The notes below the pieces were generated by a model. The model was not told the DNA's origin and did no database searches. It saw nothing but the letters and a program-made list of their open reading frames with translations. From Wolinella sp963540505 (GTDB taxonomy: Bacteria; Campylobacterota; Campylobacteria; Campylobacterales; Helicobacteraceae), in the NCBI GenBank assembly GCA_963540505.1, contig CAUTMV010000005.1, positions 1-64,000 of the forward strand: a stretch of 64,000 nucleotides of DNA. The letters run 5' to 3'. Below are positions 17,367-25,355 of this stretch, one piece after another. A program made the translations under genes and the position numbers. The first letter of the stretch is position 1. Each line of letters starts with the position of its first letter.

Positions 17367-18239
17367 ATGAAGGTAGCACTCATTCAGCAGGCATATCACG
17401 GGGGGCGTGAGGCGACAATTGCACGCAGTCGCGAGCTGGTCACGGAGGCAGGCGCGCTGGGCGCGGAGCTTGTGGTAATGCAGGAGCTGCATACGAGCGA
17501 ATATTTTTGCCAAAGCGAAGATCCATGTTTGTTTGATTATGGGGCGCATTATGAGCGTGATGTGGGAACCTTCAGTGCATTGGCTAAAGAGGCGGGAATC
17601 GTGCTGGTGGGGTCGTTTTTTGAGAAGCGAAGTGTCGGACTCTATCACAACACCGCCGTGGTCTTTGAAAAAGATGGCACTATCGCGGGAAAATACCGCA
17701 AAATGCACATTCCCGATGATCCGGGCTTTTATGAGAAATTTTACTTCACGCCCGGTGATCTTGGATTTGAGCCCATCAGGACGTCAGTGGGGAATCTTGG
17801 CGTTTTAATCTGTTGGGATCAGTGGTATCCTGAAGCGGCGAGGCTTATGGCGTTAAAGGGCGCGGAGATTCTCATCTATCCTACGGCGATTGGCTGGTTT
17901 GATACCGATAGCAAAGAGGAGAAAGAGCGTCAGAAAGAGGCGTGGATTGCCGTGCAGCGCGGTCATGCCGTGGCAAATGGTTTGCCTGTGGTGGCGGTCA
18001 ATCGTATCGGATTTGAGCGCGATCCCAGCGGCGTAATGGAGGGAATCCGCTTCTGGGGGCAGAGCTTTGCCTTTGGCACACAAGGCGAGCCGCTCGCGCT
18101 TGGGAGTGTGGATAAAGAGGAGGTCATTATCGTAGAGATTGATCGCGCGCGCTCTGAAGAGGTGCGTCGGATGTGGCCCTTTTTACGCGACAGAAGGATT
18201 GATTCCTATGGCGGATTACTGAAGCGATTCCTCGATTGA
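17367..18239 (+). CDS. aguB: N-carbamoylputrescine amidase
   Basis: Nitrilase-superfamily amidohydrolase that converts N-carbamoylputrescine to putrescine, CO2 and ammonia. The catalytic triad is visible: Glu40 in MQELHTSEYF, Lys in YRKMHIPDDPGFYEKFYF, and Cys149 in LICWDQWYPE. The 290-residue length and the PDDPGFYEKFYFTPGD stretch are typical of AguB. Together with SpeA (52.8-54.7 kb) it implies an arginine-agmatine-putrescine route, although no agmatine deiminase lies in this window. Confidence 0.93.
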   Translation: MKVALIQQAYHGGREATIARSRELVTEAGALGAELVVMQELHTSEYFCQSEDPCLFDYGAHYERDVGTFSALAKEAGIVLVGSFFEKRSVGLYHNTAVVFEKDGTIAGKYRKMHIPDDPGFYEKFYFTPGDLGFEPIRTSVGNLGVLICWDQWYPEAARLMALKGAEILIYPTAIGWFDTDSKEEKERQKEAWIAVQRGHAVANGLPVVAVNRIGFERDPSGVMEGIRFWGQSFAFGTQGEPLALGSVDKEEVIIVEIDRARSEEVRRMWPFLRDRRIDSYGGLLKRFLD

Positions 18240-19558
18240 GTATCGATAAAAAGCGCGCCCGCGCGATTCTCGCCATCGCGATCCCTGCGGGGCTCAATTC
18301 GCTTCTTGACATCATTAGCATCGCGATTGATTTGCTTATGGTGGGTAGGCTTTGCGTGGAAGCGAGCGTGGCTTTGGGCGTGGGGCTCAACTATTTCATG
18401 CTCATTTACATCTTCAGCACGGTCTTTTTTGTCGGGACGAACGCCCTTGTTTCGCGCTTTTTTGGCGCGAAGGATTTAGAGAGCGCGAATAGAGCCCTTA
18501 GCTCCATATCTTTGGCTGCATTGCTGTTTGGATTCCCGCTGTTTTTCGCGGCATTTTATACGCACGAGAGTTTTTTCGCATTTATCGGCACGAGCGCGCG
18601 CGCAAGCGAGCTTGGGGCGCAATATCTAAATGTACTCATCTACATCGTGCCGATATTTTGCCTGCGTGTCGTGATGACCGCCTCGCTCTCGGCGTGCGGC
18701 GATACGAAAACGCCCTTTCAGATTAAGGGAATCTCCGCGCTTTTGAATGTCATTTTGAATTACATTTTTATCTTCGGGGCGTTTGGATTCCCCGCTCTTG
18801 GCGTGGCTGGAGCCGCACTTTCTACGCTTGGTGTGGGAATCATGGAGGTGCTAATCCTCATCTACCTCCTCTCGAATAATCGTCGTGCGATCTCGTGGAG
18901 CAGGAGGCTTGAGCTCTCTTATGTGAAGCGTGCTTTTAGGGTCGGATTCCCCAGTGGCGTGGAGCGCGCCTGCACGATTGTGTCCCTTCTCATCACGACA
19001 AAACTGATTGCGCTCTATGGCACGCCCGAGCTCGCAGGTTATCAGATTGCTTCAAGAATCGAGGGCTTTGCCTTTATGCCGGGCTTTGGCTTTATGGTCG
19101 CGTCCATGACGCTCATGGGGCAGAGTCTTGGCGCGAAAGAGCCTGAAGAGGGGATTAAATACGTCCTTCACACGATGATTTTGGGCGCGATATTTATGGG
19201 AATCTTGGGGCTTGTGATGATTGCGATTCCTGAGGGGCTGATGTGGCTTTTTATTAGCGATGAGATGACGATTAAAATGGGCGCGCTCTATCTTTTCGCA
19301 CTTGGGTTTTCGCAGATTCCCCTATCTGTGGTTTTTGTCCTTGATGGCGCGCTCAGGGGGGCGGGAGCGACGCGCTCGACCTTGCTTATCAATTCGCTGT
19401 CGATATGGAGTTTGCGGATTTTGCCCGCCGCACTGATCGCGCATAATGGTTACGCTCTGTGGGGGATTTACGCGCTCATTAGCCTTGAGACATTTTTTAG
19501 AGCGTGGGTATTTTGGAGCTTTTTTAAGCGCGGAAAATGGAAAAATATTAAGCTCTAG
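18236..19558 (+). CDS. MATE-family multidrug/cation efflux pump
   Basis: A 440-residue inner-membrane protein with about 12 hydrophobic segments, in two homologous halves typical of MATE (NorM-type) antiporters. Landmarks are GLNSLLDIISIAIDLLMVGR in helix 1-2, FGAKDLESANRALS, and GAKEPEEG after the second half. It starts at TTG 18236, overlapping the aguB stop by 4 bases, with no good in-frame ATG nearby. Substrate unknown. Confidence 0.88.
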   Translation: MSIDKKRARAILAIAIPAGLNSLLDIISIAIDLLMVGRLCVEASVALGVGLNYFMLIYIFSTVFFVGTNALVSRFFGAKDLESANRALSSISLAALLFGFPLFFAAFYTHESFFAFIGTSARASELGAQYLNVLIYIVPIFCLRVVMTASLSACGDTKTPFQIKGISALLNVILNYIFIFGAFGFPALGVAGAALSTLGVGIMEVLILIYLLSNNRRAISWSRRLELSYVKRAFRVGFPSGVERACTIVSLLITTKLIALYGTPELAGYQIASRIEGFAFMPGFGFMVASMTLMGQSLGAKEPEEGIKYVLHTMILGAIFMGILGLVMIAIPEGLMWLFISDEMTIKMGALYLFALGFSQIPLSVVFVLDGALRGAGATRSTLLINSLSIWSLRILPAALIAHNGYALWGIYALISLETFFRAWVFWSFFKRGKWKNIKL

Positions 19559-19565
19559 CTAACCC

Positions 19566-19598
19566 GCGCGGATTTTGCGCTAAGCGCAGGAATCGCGC
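19566..19598. terminator. Hairpin between convergent MATE gene and ftsW
   Basis: TTGCGC-TAA-GCGCA forms a tight stem with a 3-base loop, flanked by partly pairing GCGC...GCGC and a GGAATC copy. It lies in the 39-base gap between two convergent genes, so it may end transcription in both directions. No long T-run follows. Confidence 0.5.
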
Positions 19599-20758
19599 TA
19601 CATTTTTGCCTTTTTGCTAATGCTTAAAATCATGCCAATGGCGATGGAATTCGCAATAAGCGAGCTTCCACCGTAGCTGTAAAAGGGGACGGCGATTCCC
19701 TTTATGGGTGTGATTCCCGTGATTCCGTAGGCATTAATGATAAAGGAGAAGGCAAGGAGCGTGCCAATTCCCACGCAGAAGAGGTAAAAGACGTTGCTTT
19801 GGCTTCGGTTGGCGATTTTGAAAATGCGATAGATGATCGCGCAAAAGAGAAGCGTGCAGAGGAATACCCCCACAAAGCCTATCTCTTCGGCGATTCCCGC
19901 GAGCACGATGTCGGTATGCACCTCGCTTAGGAATCCGAGCTTAATGAGCCCGTTGCCTAACCCCTCACCCAGCATTCCGCCGTGTTGTATGGAATTTAGC
20001 GAGTGGTGAATCTGATAGGGCTCGGGGAGATTGTCGATACGAAGGGGTGTGGCGATTCTCTCGGGGAGGAATGAAAGCACGTAATTTTGGGCATTTGCCC
20101 ACCAAAGCTTGATACGCAAAATACGATGATCGCTACTTGCAATGACGACAAAAGCGAGCATGAGCGCGCCAAAGAGGAGCGAGATAAAGAGGCGAACGCT
20201 GCTCCCGGCAAAGACCACCATGAGTGCGAGCGTGATTCCTAGGAGGAAAATTTGTCCCAAGTCGTTTTGCAAAATGGCAATCAAAAAAACGGTAAAGATG
20301 AAAAATGCCGCATAGGGCGCGAAGATTTTCAGTTCAAGAAGGAGCGGGGCTTTGGTAGAGTGTGAAAATTTGCGCGTGAAGCTCCACGCCAAAAAGAGGA
20401 CGAAGCCCACTTTGAAAAACTCCACAGGCGTAAGGGAGAGAAAGGGCAGTCGTATCCATCTTTTTGCGCCCCCCGCGCTGCTTGCCATGTTTTCGGGCAG
20501 ATAGTGCATGATGAACATCAAAAACATAAAGAAAAAGAGCAAAGTAAATCCAAGCCTCACGATAAGCCTCTCGGGATCGGCGCGTGAGAGCTGCCACATG
20601 AGGTAGATTCCTAGGATTCCCGCGATAAGCTGACGAATGAAAAAATGAAACTGCCCATACCCGTAAAATAGCGTCGCATAGGCTGATAGCGAGTAGGAGA
20701 ATAAAACGCCGATGGTAATGGCGAGTGTGGCAAAAAGGAAGAGAAATTTATCAGCCAT
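19598..20758 (-). CDS. ftsW: SEDS-family peptidoglycan polymerase FtsW
   Basis: Polytopic inner-membrane lipid II polymerase for septal wall synthesis, partner of FtsI. The 386 residues have about ten membrane segments. They include the SEDS signatures GGAKRWIRLP, the LQNDLGQ loop, the GEGLGNGLIKLGFLSEVHTD extracytoplasmic loop and the C-terminal PFYSYGGSSL. FtsW is preferred to RodA because it lies opposite flgB-flgC-fliE-ftsI, the neighbourhood of Helicobacter pylori ftsW (HP1560). Sequence alone leaves RodA possible. Confidence 0.85.
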   Translation of the reverse strand: MADKFLFLFATLAITIGVLFSYSLSAYATLFYGYGQFHFFIRQLIAGILGIYLMWQLSRADPERLIVRLGFTLLFFFMFLMFIMHYLPENMASSAGGAKRWIRLPFLSLTPVEFFKVGFVLFLAWSFTRKFSHSTKAPLLLELKIFAPYAAFFIFTVFLIAILQNDLGQIFLLGITLALMVVFAGSSVRLFISLLFGALMLAFVVIASSDHRILRIKLWWANAQNYVLSFLPERIATPLRIDNLPEPYQIHHSLNSIQHGGMLGEGLGNGLIKLGFLSEVHTDIVLAGIAEEIGFVGVFLCTLLFCAIIYRIFKIANRSQSNVFYLFCVGIGTLLAFSFIINAYGITGITPIKGIAVPFYSYGGSSLIANSIAIGMILSISKKAKM

Positions 20759-20844
20759 GGCAAACCCGTAACGAATTTTTGTGCCTATTTTAGCAGCTTT
20801 GTAATCTGTTTTTGCTTTCCAGAGCGACCATTTTCAGATAAAAA

Positions 20845-20860
20845 TGGAATAATAATTGCT
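20845..20860 (+). promoter_or_regulatory. Sigma-54 promoter for flgB operon
   Basis: TGGAATAATAATTGCT has the sigma-54 (RpoN) signature: GG at 20846-20847 and GC at 20858-20859, exactly 10 bases apart, close to TGGCAC-N5-TTGCA. It sits 38 bases before flgB. Rod genes of Campylobacter and Helicobacter belong to the RpoN/FlgR-controlled flagellar class, so position and sequence agree. Confidence 0.8.
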
Positions 20861-20897
20861 TAATTGCGAGTAGTTTTACTCGAAAAAGAGGTCAAAA

Positions 20898-21332
20898 ATG
20901 AGCGTTATTTATAGCTATTCCGAAGCGCGAGAGCTTGCGTATAAGGCGTTGGATTATCGTTCGATCAGGCAAGATCTTATCTCCTCAAATATCGCAAATG
21001 TCGATACTCCGATGTATCGTCCCAAGGATGTAAGCTTTGAAAAAGTGCTCGCAGATGAGAGTGCGAAGCTCTTTTCTAACAAAAAATCAACAGAGCTAAA
21101 ACTGGGCAAAACCAACGCAATGCACCTCGATCCGCTGGAGCAGGAGAGCGGCAAGGGGACGATATTTTTCCGCGATGGACACATGGCGCGCAATGATGGG
21201 AATAGTGTCGATCTTGATGTGGAGACGAGCGAGCTTGGGAAAAATAGCGTGATGTATCAAGCTCTGACTGCTTCACTAAAGAAGCATGGAACTATTTTTG
21301 CTTATGCTTTGGAATCGAGTCGGTCGCTCTAA
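20898..21332 (+). CDS. flgB: Flagellar basal-body rod protein FlgB
   Basis: Proximal rod component of the flagellar basal body, exported by the flagellar type III system. The 144 residues carry the N-terminal rod signature DLISSNIANVDTPMYRP and the C-terminal helix typical of rod proteins. It is the first gene after the sigma-54 promoter, followed by flgC and fliE with gaps of about 20 bases, each with a clear ribosome site. Confidence 0.95.
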   Translation: MSVIYSYSEARELAYKALDYRSIRQDLISSNIANVDTPMYRPKDVSFEKVLADESAKLFSNKKSTELKLGKTNAMHLDPLEQESGKGTIFFRDGHMARNDGNSVDLDVETSELGKNSVMYQALTASLKKHGTIFAYALESSRSL

Positions 21333-21352
21333 AATAGGCTAAAGGAGAGGTT

Positions 21353-21850
21353 ATGGCGTTCTTATCGAGTTTTGACATTAGCGGATATGGGCTTTCAGCG
21401 CAGCGATTCCGCGTGAATATGATCTCTTCAAACATCGCAAATGCGAACACTACACGCACCGATGAGGGGGGACCTTATCGCAGGCGTGGAGTGATTTTTA
21501 AGGCGTTTGATTTCAATGAGGTGCTCAATAAAAAGCTCGGAAAGGATAATAATCTGCTAAAATACGAAGATCCACTTGATGAGGAACGTCCGGGGCTTGA
21601 GCCTAAGCCGCCGATCATGAGCGTCTATGTGGATAAAGTGGTGCGCGATGATTCTCAGCCGCGCATGAAATATGAGCCCATGCACCCTGATGCCAATAGC
21701 GAAGGGTATGTCGCCTATCCGAATATTAATCCCGTCGTGGAAATGGCCGATTTAGTGGAAGCGACGCGGGCGTATCAGGCGAATGTCTCTGCGTTTCAAA
21801 GTGCAAAGAACATGGCAAACAGCGCGATCACAATGTTTCAGCAAGGTTAA
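21353..21850 (+). CDS. flgC: Flagellar basal-body rod protein FlgC
   Basis: Second proximal rod protein. The N-terminus MAFLSSFDISGYGLSAQRFR plus the SSNIANANTTRT motif, and the C-terminus VVEMADLVEATRAYQANV, are diagnostic. AAAGGAGAGG precedes the ATG. The 165-residue length is normal for this phylum. Confidence 0.95.
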   Translation: MAFLSSFDISGYGLSAQRFRVNMISSNIANANTTRTDEGGPYRRRGVIFKAFDFNEVLNKKLGKDNNLLKYEDPLDEERPGLEPKPPIMSVYVDKVVRDDSQPRMKYEPMHPDANSEGYVAYPNINPVVEMADLVEATRAYQANVSAFQSAKNMANSAITMFQQG

Positions 21851-21869
21851 TTAGATAAAGGAGTAGGTC

Positions 21870-22181
21870 ATGGCAGAGATTAATGCATTTGATAAAGTCC
21901 CAAGCCTCAACCTAAAAAGCACGACCTCCAGCTCCGCTCAAGGCACTCAAGCTCACGGCGGGAAGAGCTTCGCGGAGTATTTAAAGAGCTCTATTGATGA
22001 AGTGAATGTTCTTCAAAAAGGTAGCGAGAAAGCCCTTGCAGATGTAGCGAGCGGGCAGGTTAAGGATCTGCACCAAGCGGCGATTGCGATTGGCAAAGCA
22101 GAAAACAGCATGAAGCTTATGCTTGAGGTGCGCAATAAGGCGATTAGTGCCTATAAAGAGATTCTCAGGACGCAGATTTAA
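21870..22181 (+). CDS. fliE: Flagellar hook-basal body protein FliE
   Basis: Small export-gate-proximal rod adaptor linking the MS ring to the rod. The 103 residues have the family segments SFAEYLKSSIDEVN and KSMKLMLEVRNKAI-like C-terminal helix (seen as NSMKLMLEVRNKAISAYKEI). AAAGGAG precedes the ATG. Order flgB-flgC-fliE is as usual. Confidence 0.94.
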   Translation: MAEINAFDKVPSLNLKSTTSSSAQGTQAHGGKSFAEYLKSSIDEVNVLQKGSEKALADVASGQVKDLHQAAIAIGKAENSMKLMLEVRNKAISAYKEILRTQI

Positions 22182-22194
22182 TCCAAATTGATCG

Positions 22195-23973
22195 ATGGAG
22201 CAATTCACTAAAGCGAAGAAAATCGTCGTCCTCTTTGGCTTTTTGCTCCTAGGTTTTATCCTCTTCCTTGCGACGGTCTATCGCACAATTCTCGCAGAGC
22301 GCAAGCTTCCGGAGCTTCAGACTAAAAAGCTTGAGAGTGCGATCAGAGGGGCGATTTACAGTCAGGACGGATTCCTGCTCGCCTCAAGCAAGAAGCTCTA
22401 CAAAGCGACGGTTAATACGCACAATATTGACCCTGATAAGCGCGAGCTTTTCATCAATCTTTTTGCGATTTACAGCGGGATTCCTAAGGGCGAGGTGGCG
22501 AAGCGTCTGCGCAAAAAAGGGCATGTTGTCCTCTCTTATAATATCGACTCAAAGAGTGCCGCAAATCTTAAGCAACTTGCGTATAAGCTTAATAATTACG
22601 GCGTTTTTCGCGAGTATGAAGATGGGAATGGGCGGGTTTTTAAGCACGGGCTTTCGATTTTAGAGAGTGGCGAGAATCGCGACTATCTTTATGGCAATTC
22701 GCTTGAGCCGCTGCTGGGATATGTGCGTAAAAGCGAGGATCGCATTACGCGCGTGAGCGGTGTGAAGGGGATTGAGAAGTCTTACAATGAATATTTAGAG
22801 CCCCTTAGCGATGGCGTGATGCAGGGTATGCGCGACATAGGCTCGAATATCGTGCTGAATAAAGACGCGCTTTTTAAAGAGCGCAGTGATGGTTTGGATG
22901 TGGTTTTGACGATTCCTTTAAAGCTTCAAAAAAAAGTCGAGCGTATCGTCGATAAGGGGAATGTGCGCCTTAAAGCGCGTGAGATTGTAGCAGGAATCAT
23001 GGAAGCACAGAGTGGCAAGATTCTGGCACTCGCGAGCACGAGCCGCTTCAATCCAAACTCAATTAGGCAGCGCGAATATGCATTTTTAAACAGCTCGGCG
23101 ATTGAGTATTCTTTTGAGCCCGGGAGTATCATTAAGCCCATGATCTTCTCGCTGCTTTTGGAGAAAAATCTCATTCAGCTTGAAAAGTCGATCGATCTGC
23201 ATAACGGGCGGTATAAGATTCGCAATTTCATCATCACGGATACTTACAGGGTGCAGGAATCGAGTATTCGCGACGTGCTTGTCCACTCGAGCAACATCGG
23301 TATGGCAAAGCTCGCACAGCCGCTCTCCTCGAGCGAATATTATGCGGGGCTGGAGCTTTTTGGCTTTGCCTCCCCTACGGGAATCGATCTCCCTTACGAG
23401 CGTAAAGGGACGATTCCTAGCGTTTCGATGCTCTCCAGCGAGGTATATAAGGCGACCGTGTCCTATGGATACGGGCTTCGCGCGACTTTCATGCAGATGC
23501 TAAAGGCGTATAATGTTCTAACCAACGATGGCGTGATGGTCGCTCCTTATGTGGTGGATCGAGTGGTCGATTCCCGTGCGGTGAGCTACATTCCCAAGCG
23601 CGCGGCGAGTGAGGCGATTATCTCTGGGGAAAATGCACAGAAAATGCGCGATTTGCTTGTTGAGATTGTGGTGCGAGGCACGGGAAAGGGTGCGAATGTC
23701 GAGGGGGTAATCGTCGGGGGCAAGACGGGGACGGCACATATCGCCGAGGGCGGAAAATATGTCAAGAAATACAATAGCTCCTTTTTTGGGTTCGCAAGCG
23801 ATGGCACGAAACGCTACACGATCGGCGTGGTCGTCTTTGAGCCTGATGTGAATGAAGAATATTTCGCCTCGCGCACCGCAGTGCCTATTTATAAGGACAT
23901 CGTGGAGCTGCTGCTTCAGGAGAGGTATCTTAAGCAACCGGATACGGGAATCCCCGCGTCCGGCGCGGATTAG
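22195..23973 (+). CDS. ftsI: Septal peptidoglycan transpeptidase FtsI (class B PBP)
   Basis: Class B penicillin-binding protein that crosslinks septal peptidoglycan. One N-terminal membrane helix (about residues 10-30) is followed by the pedestal domain. The transpeptidase domain has the catalytic Ser311 in GSIIKP (S311-x-x-K314), S365-S366-N367, and K510-T-G in GGKTGTAH. It is the last gene of the flgB operon, 13 bases after fliE, which ties a division enzyme to flagellar transcription. Helicobacter pylori has the same arrangement (HP1556-HP1559). Its end overlaps the next, opposite gene by 4 bases. Confidence 0.93.
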   Translation: MEQFTKAKKIVVLFGFLLLGFILFLATVYRTILAERKLPELQTKKLESAIRGAIYSQDGFLLASSKKLYKATVNTHNIDPDKRELFINLFAIYSGIPKGEVAKRLRKKGHVVLSYNIDSKSAANLKQLAYKLNNYGVFREYEDGNGRVFKHGLSILESGENRDYLYGNSLEPLLGYVRKSEDRITRVSGVKGIEKSYNEYLEPLSDGVMQGMRDIGSNIVLNKDALFKERSDGLDVVLTIPLKLQKKVERIVDKGNVRLKAREIVAGIMEAQSGKILALASTSRFNPNSIRQREYAFLNSSAIEYSFEPGSIIKPMIFSLLLEKNLIQLEKSIDLHNGRYKIRNFIITDTYRVQESSIRDVLVHSSNIGMAKLAQPLSSSEYYAGLELFGFASPTGIDLPYERKGTIPSVSMLSSEVYKATVSYGYGLRATFMQMLKAYNVLTNDGVMVAPYVVDRVVDSRAVSYIPKRAASEAIISGENAQKMRDLLVEIVVRGTGKGANVEGVIVGGKTGTAHIAEGGKYVKKYNSSFFGFASDGTKRYTIGVVVFEPDVNEEYFASRTAVPIYKDIVELLLQERYLKQPDTGIPASGAD

Positions 23974-24308
23974 CAAGAAGGGACGTTGCCGCTGTCGCTT
24001 GCAAAGTGAATGCAGAAGTCTTTGAGTTCAGGCAGGATCTTTGTTTTGAAGTTGTCGCTGTTAAAGAAATCAACCAAAGCGGGGAATTTCTCAGACATTT
24101 CCTTAATAAAACCTGCGCCCTCATCGGCGAAAAGTTTTTCCCATTCTGCTTGGGTGTGGAGTGCCGCGAATTTATCTCCCTTCAGACCTGTCTGTTTAGA
24201 CATGGTTTTTAGGTAATATTTCTGACCTTTAACAGGGTCAGCCATCGCGACGCTAGACATGAAGGAGAGCGCAACAAATCCTGCGAAAACGAGCTTTAAG
24301 AGCTTCAT
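23970..24308 (-). CDS. Small secreted protein of a Campylobacterota family
   Basis: Exported 112-residue protein. The start is ATG 24308, where AAAGGAAAAACC precedes a clear signal peptide (MKLLKLVFAGFVAL, ending AMA-DP); an in-frame start at 24380 would add 24 unlikely residues. The mature part begins VKGQKYYLKTMSKQTG, has FAALHTQAEWEKLF, and ends in SGNVPSC. Only two Cys are present, far apart, and there is no CxxCH, so it is not a c-type cytochrome itself. I believe related proteins in the phylum are sometimes labelled cytochrome c-like. Role unknown. Confidence 0.7.
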   Translation of the reverse strand: MKLLKLVFAGFVALSFMSSVAMADPVKGQKYYLKTMSKQTGLKGDKFAALHTQAEWEKLFADEGAGFIKEMSEKFPALVDFFNSDNFKTKILPELKDFCIHFASDSGNVPSC

Positions 24309-24367
24309 GGTTTTTCCTTTTTGTTTAAGATTGAATGCGTAAGAATCGTATCGAAACATTTTTAAAA

Positions 24368-24387
24368 TAACTTTTAACAATAAGTTA
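24368..24387. promoter_or_regulatory. A/T-rich inverted repeat in divergent promoter region
   Basis: TAACTT (24368-24373) and AAGTTA (24382-24387) are a 6-base inverted repeat with an 8-base spacer, in the A/T-rich gap upstream of the secreted-protein gene. It could be an operator overlapping that promoter. No regulator can be named. Confidence 0.25.
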
Positions 24388-24429
24388 ATTTTATAAACGG
24401 AGGGTTGGATTGCTCGGTCGAATTTCTAT

Positions 24430-24449
24430 CGATTCCTGCGCAGGAATCG
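24430..24449. repeat. Perfect 20-bp palindrome made of two GGAATC copies
   Basis: CGATTCCTGC at 24430-24439 is followed directly by its exact complement GCAGGAATCG. The palindrome holds two copies of the window-wide motif head to head. It lies between two divergent genes, 25 bases before the CDF exporter ATG. It is therefore not placed as a terminator and could instead be a protein-binding site or a cruciform. Confidence 0.8.
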
Positions 24450-24474
24450 GAGCGATACTTGTAGAGAGTTGCCT

Positions 24475-25353
24475 ATGACGCTTCAAAAACGCGCTACATT
24501 GATTGCAAGCTTGAGTGCCGCATTTTTGGCGATTTCCAAGCTCATTGTGGGAATCGCGAGCAATTCGGTGGCGATTCTTGCTTCAGCGATTGATTCGATT
24601 CTTGATTTGGGCGTTTCGCTCTTTAATTACCTTGCACTGCAGCACTCCGAGAAGGGAGCTGATGAGACTTTTAATTATGGTAGAGGCAAGGCTGAAGCTC
24701 TTGCGAGTGTCGTTGAAGGGGTGATTATTATCCTCTCCGGATTTTTGATCGTATATGAGGCGATTTGGAAATTACGCGAGCGCGAGGAGGTGGTTTTTCT
24801 CCTCCCCAGCGTGATTTTGATGGGAATCTCGCTGCTTGTTACGTCGATTCTCGTCATTTTTCTGCTTCACGTTGCGCGCAAAACGGATAATATGATCATC
24901 AAAGCGGATGCGCTTCATTATAAAAGTGATCTTTTGAGTAACGGTGCGGTGCTGCTCTCGCTGCTTTGTGTGATGTGGTTTGATTTTCATGCGCTAGATT
25001 CGCTGCTTGGGATTGCCATGGGGGTCTATCTCGCCTACTGCGCGTTCTCTTTGGTGCGCGAGGGGATAGCCATTTTGCTTGATAAAGCGATGCCCCGCGC
25101 GCTTGTGGAGAAGATTACTCACGCGATTAGATCGCACAAGAGCGTGCAGGCTTTTCATGATTTAAAAACCCGCGAGGCGGGCGATGATCGCTTTGTTGAG
25201 GTGCATTTGGTTTTTGAGCGCGGGATTACGCTTTTGAGCGCGCATGAAGCTTCCGATGAGGTGGAAGCGGCGATTCGCGCGCTTGATTCTAGGAAGCGGT
25301 GGAATCTGACGATCCATCTTGACCCCTATGATGATTCTGTGAAAAAGGATTAA
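24475..25353 (+). CDS. Cation diffusion facilitator (FieF-like) metal exporter
   Basis: Inner-membrane divalent metal/proton antiporter of the CDF family. Six hydrophobic segments are followed by a cytoplasmic C-terminal domain. Metal-site residues are visible: Asp in SAIDSILDLG (DxxxD) in helix II, and HYKSD (HxxxD) in helix V. FNYGRGKAEALASV is the family loop. ATG 24475 is favoured over TTG 24469. Zn or Fe are likely substrates from family knowledge; the sequence does not decide. Confidence 0.9.
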   Translation: MTLQKRATLIASLSAAFLAISKLIVGIASNSVAILASAIDSILDLGVSLFNYLALQHSEKGADETFNYGRGKAEALASVVEGVIIILSGFLIVYEAIWKLREREEVVFLLPSVILMGISLLVTSILVIFLLHVARKTDNMIIKADALHYKSDLLSNGAVLLSLLCVMWFDFHALDSLLGIAMGVYLAYCAFSLVREGIAILLDKAMPRALVEKITHAIRSHKSVQAFHDLKTREAGDDRFVEVHLVFERGITLLSAHEASDEVEAAIRALDSRKRWNLTIHLDPYDDSVKKD

Positions 25354-25355
25354 GT

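Noticed and set aside
17211..17708. 165-residue minus-strand ORF with a poly-Ile/Val/Leu C-terminus that looks like a membrane protein
   Set aside because: It is the antisense of the Asp/Glu-rich small gene and the start of aguB. GAT/GAC/GAA/GAG codons read backwards give Ile, Val, Leu and Phe, which explains the false hydrophobic tail.
23970..24308. Calling the small secreted protein a cytochrome c
   Set aside because: No CxxCH haem-attachment motif exists in the protein; its two Cys are distant from each other.
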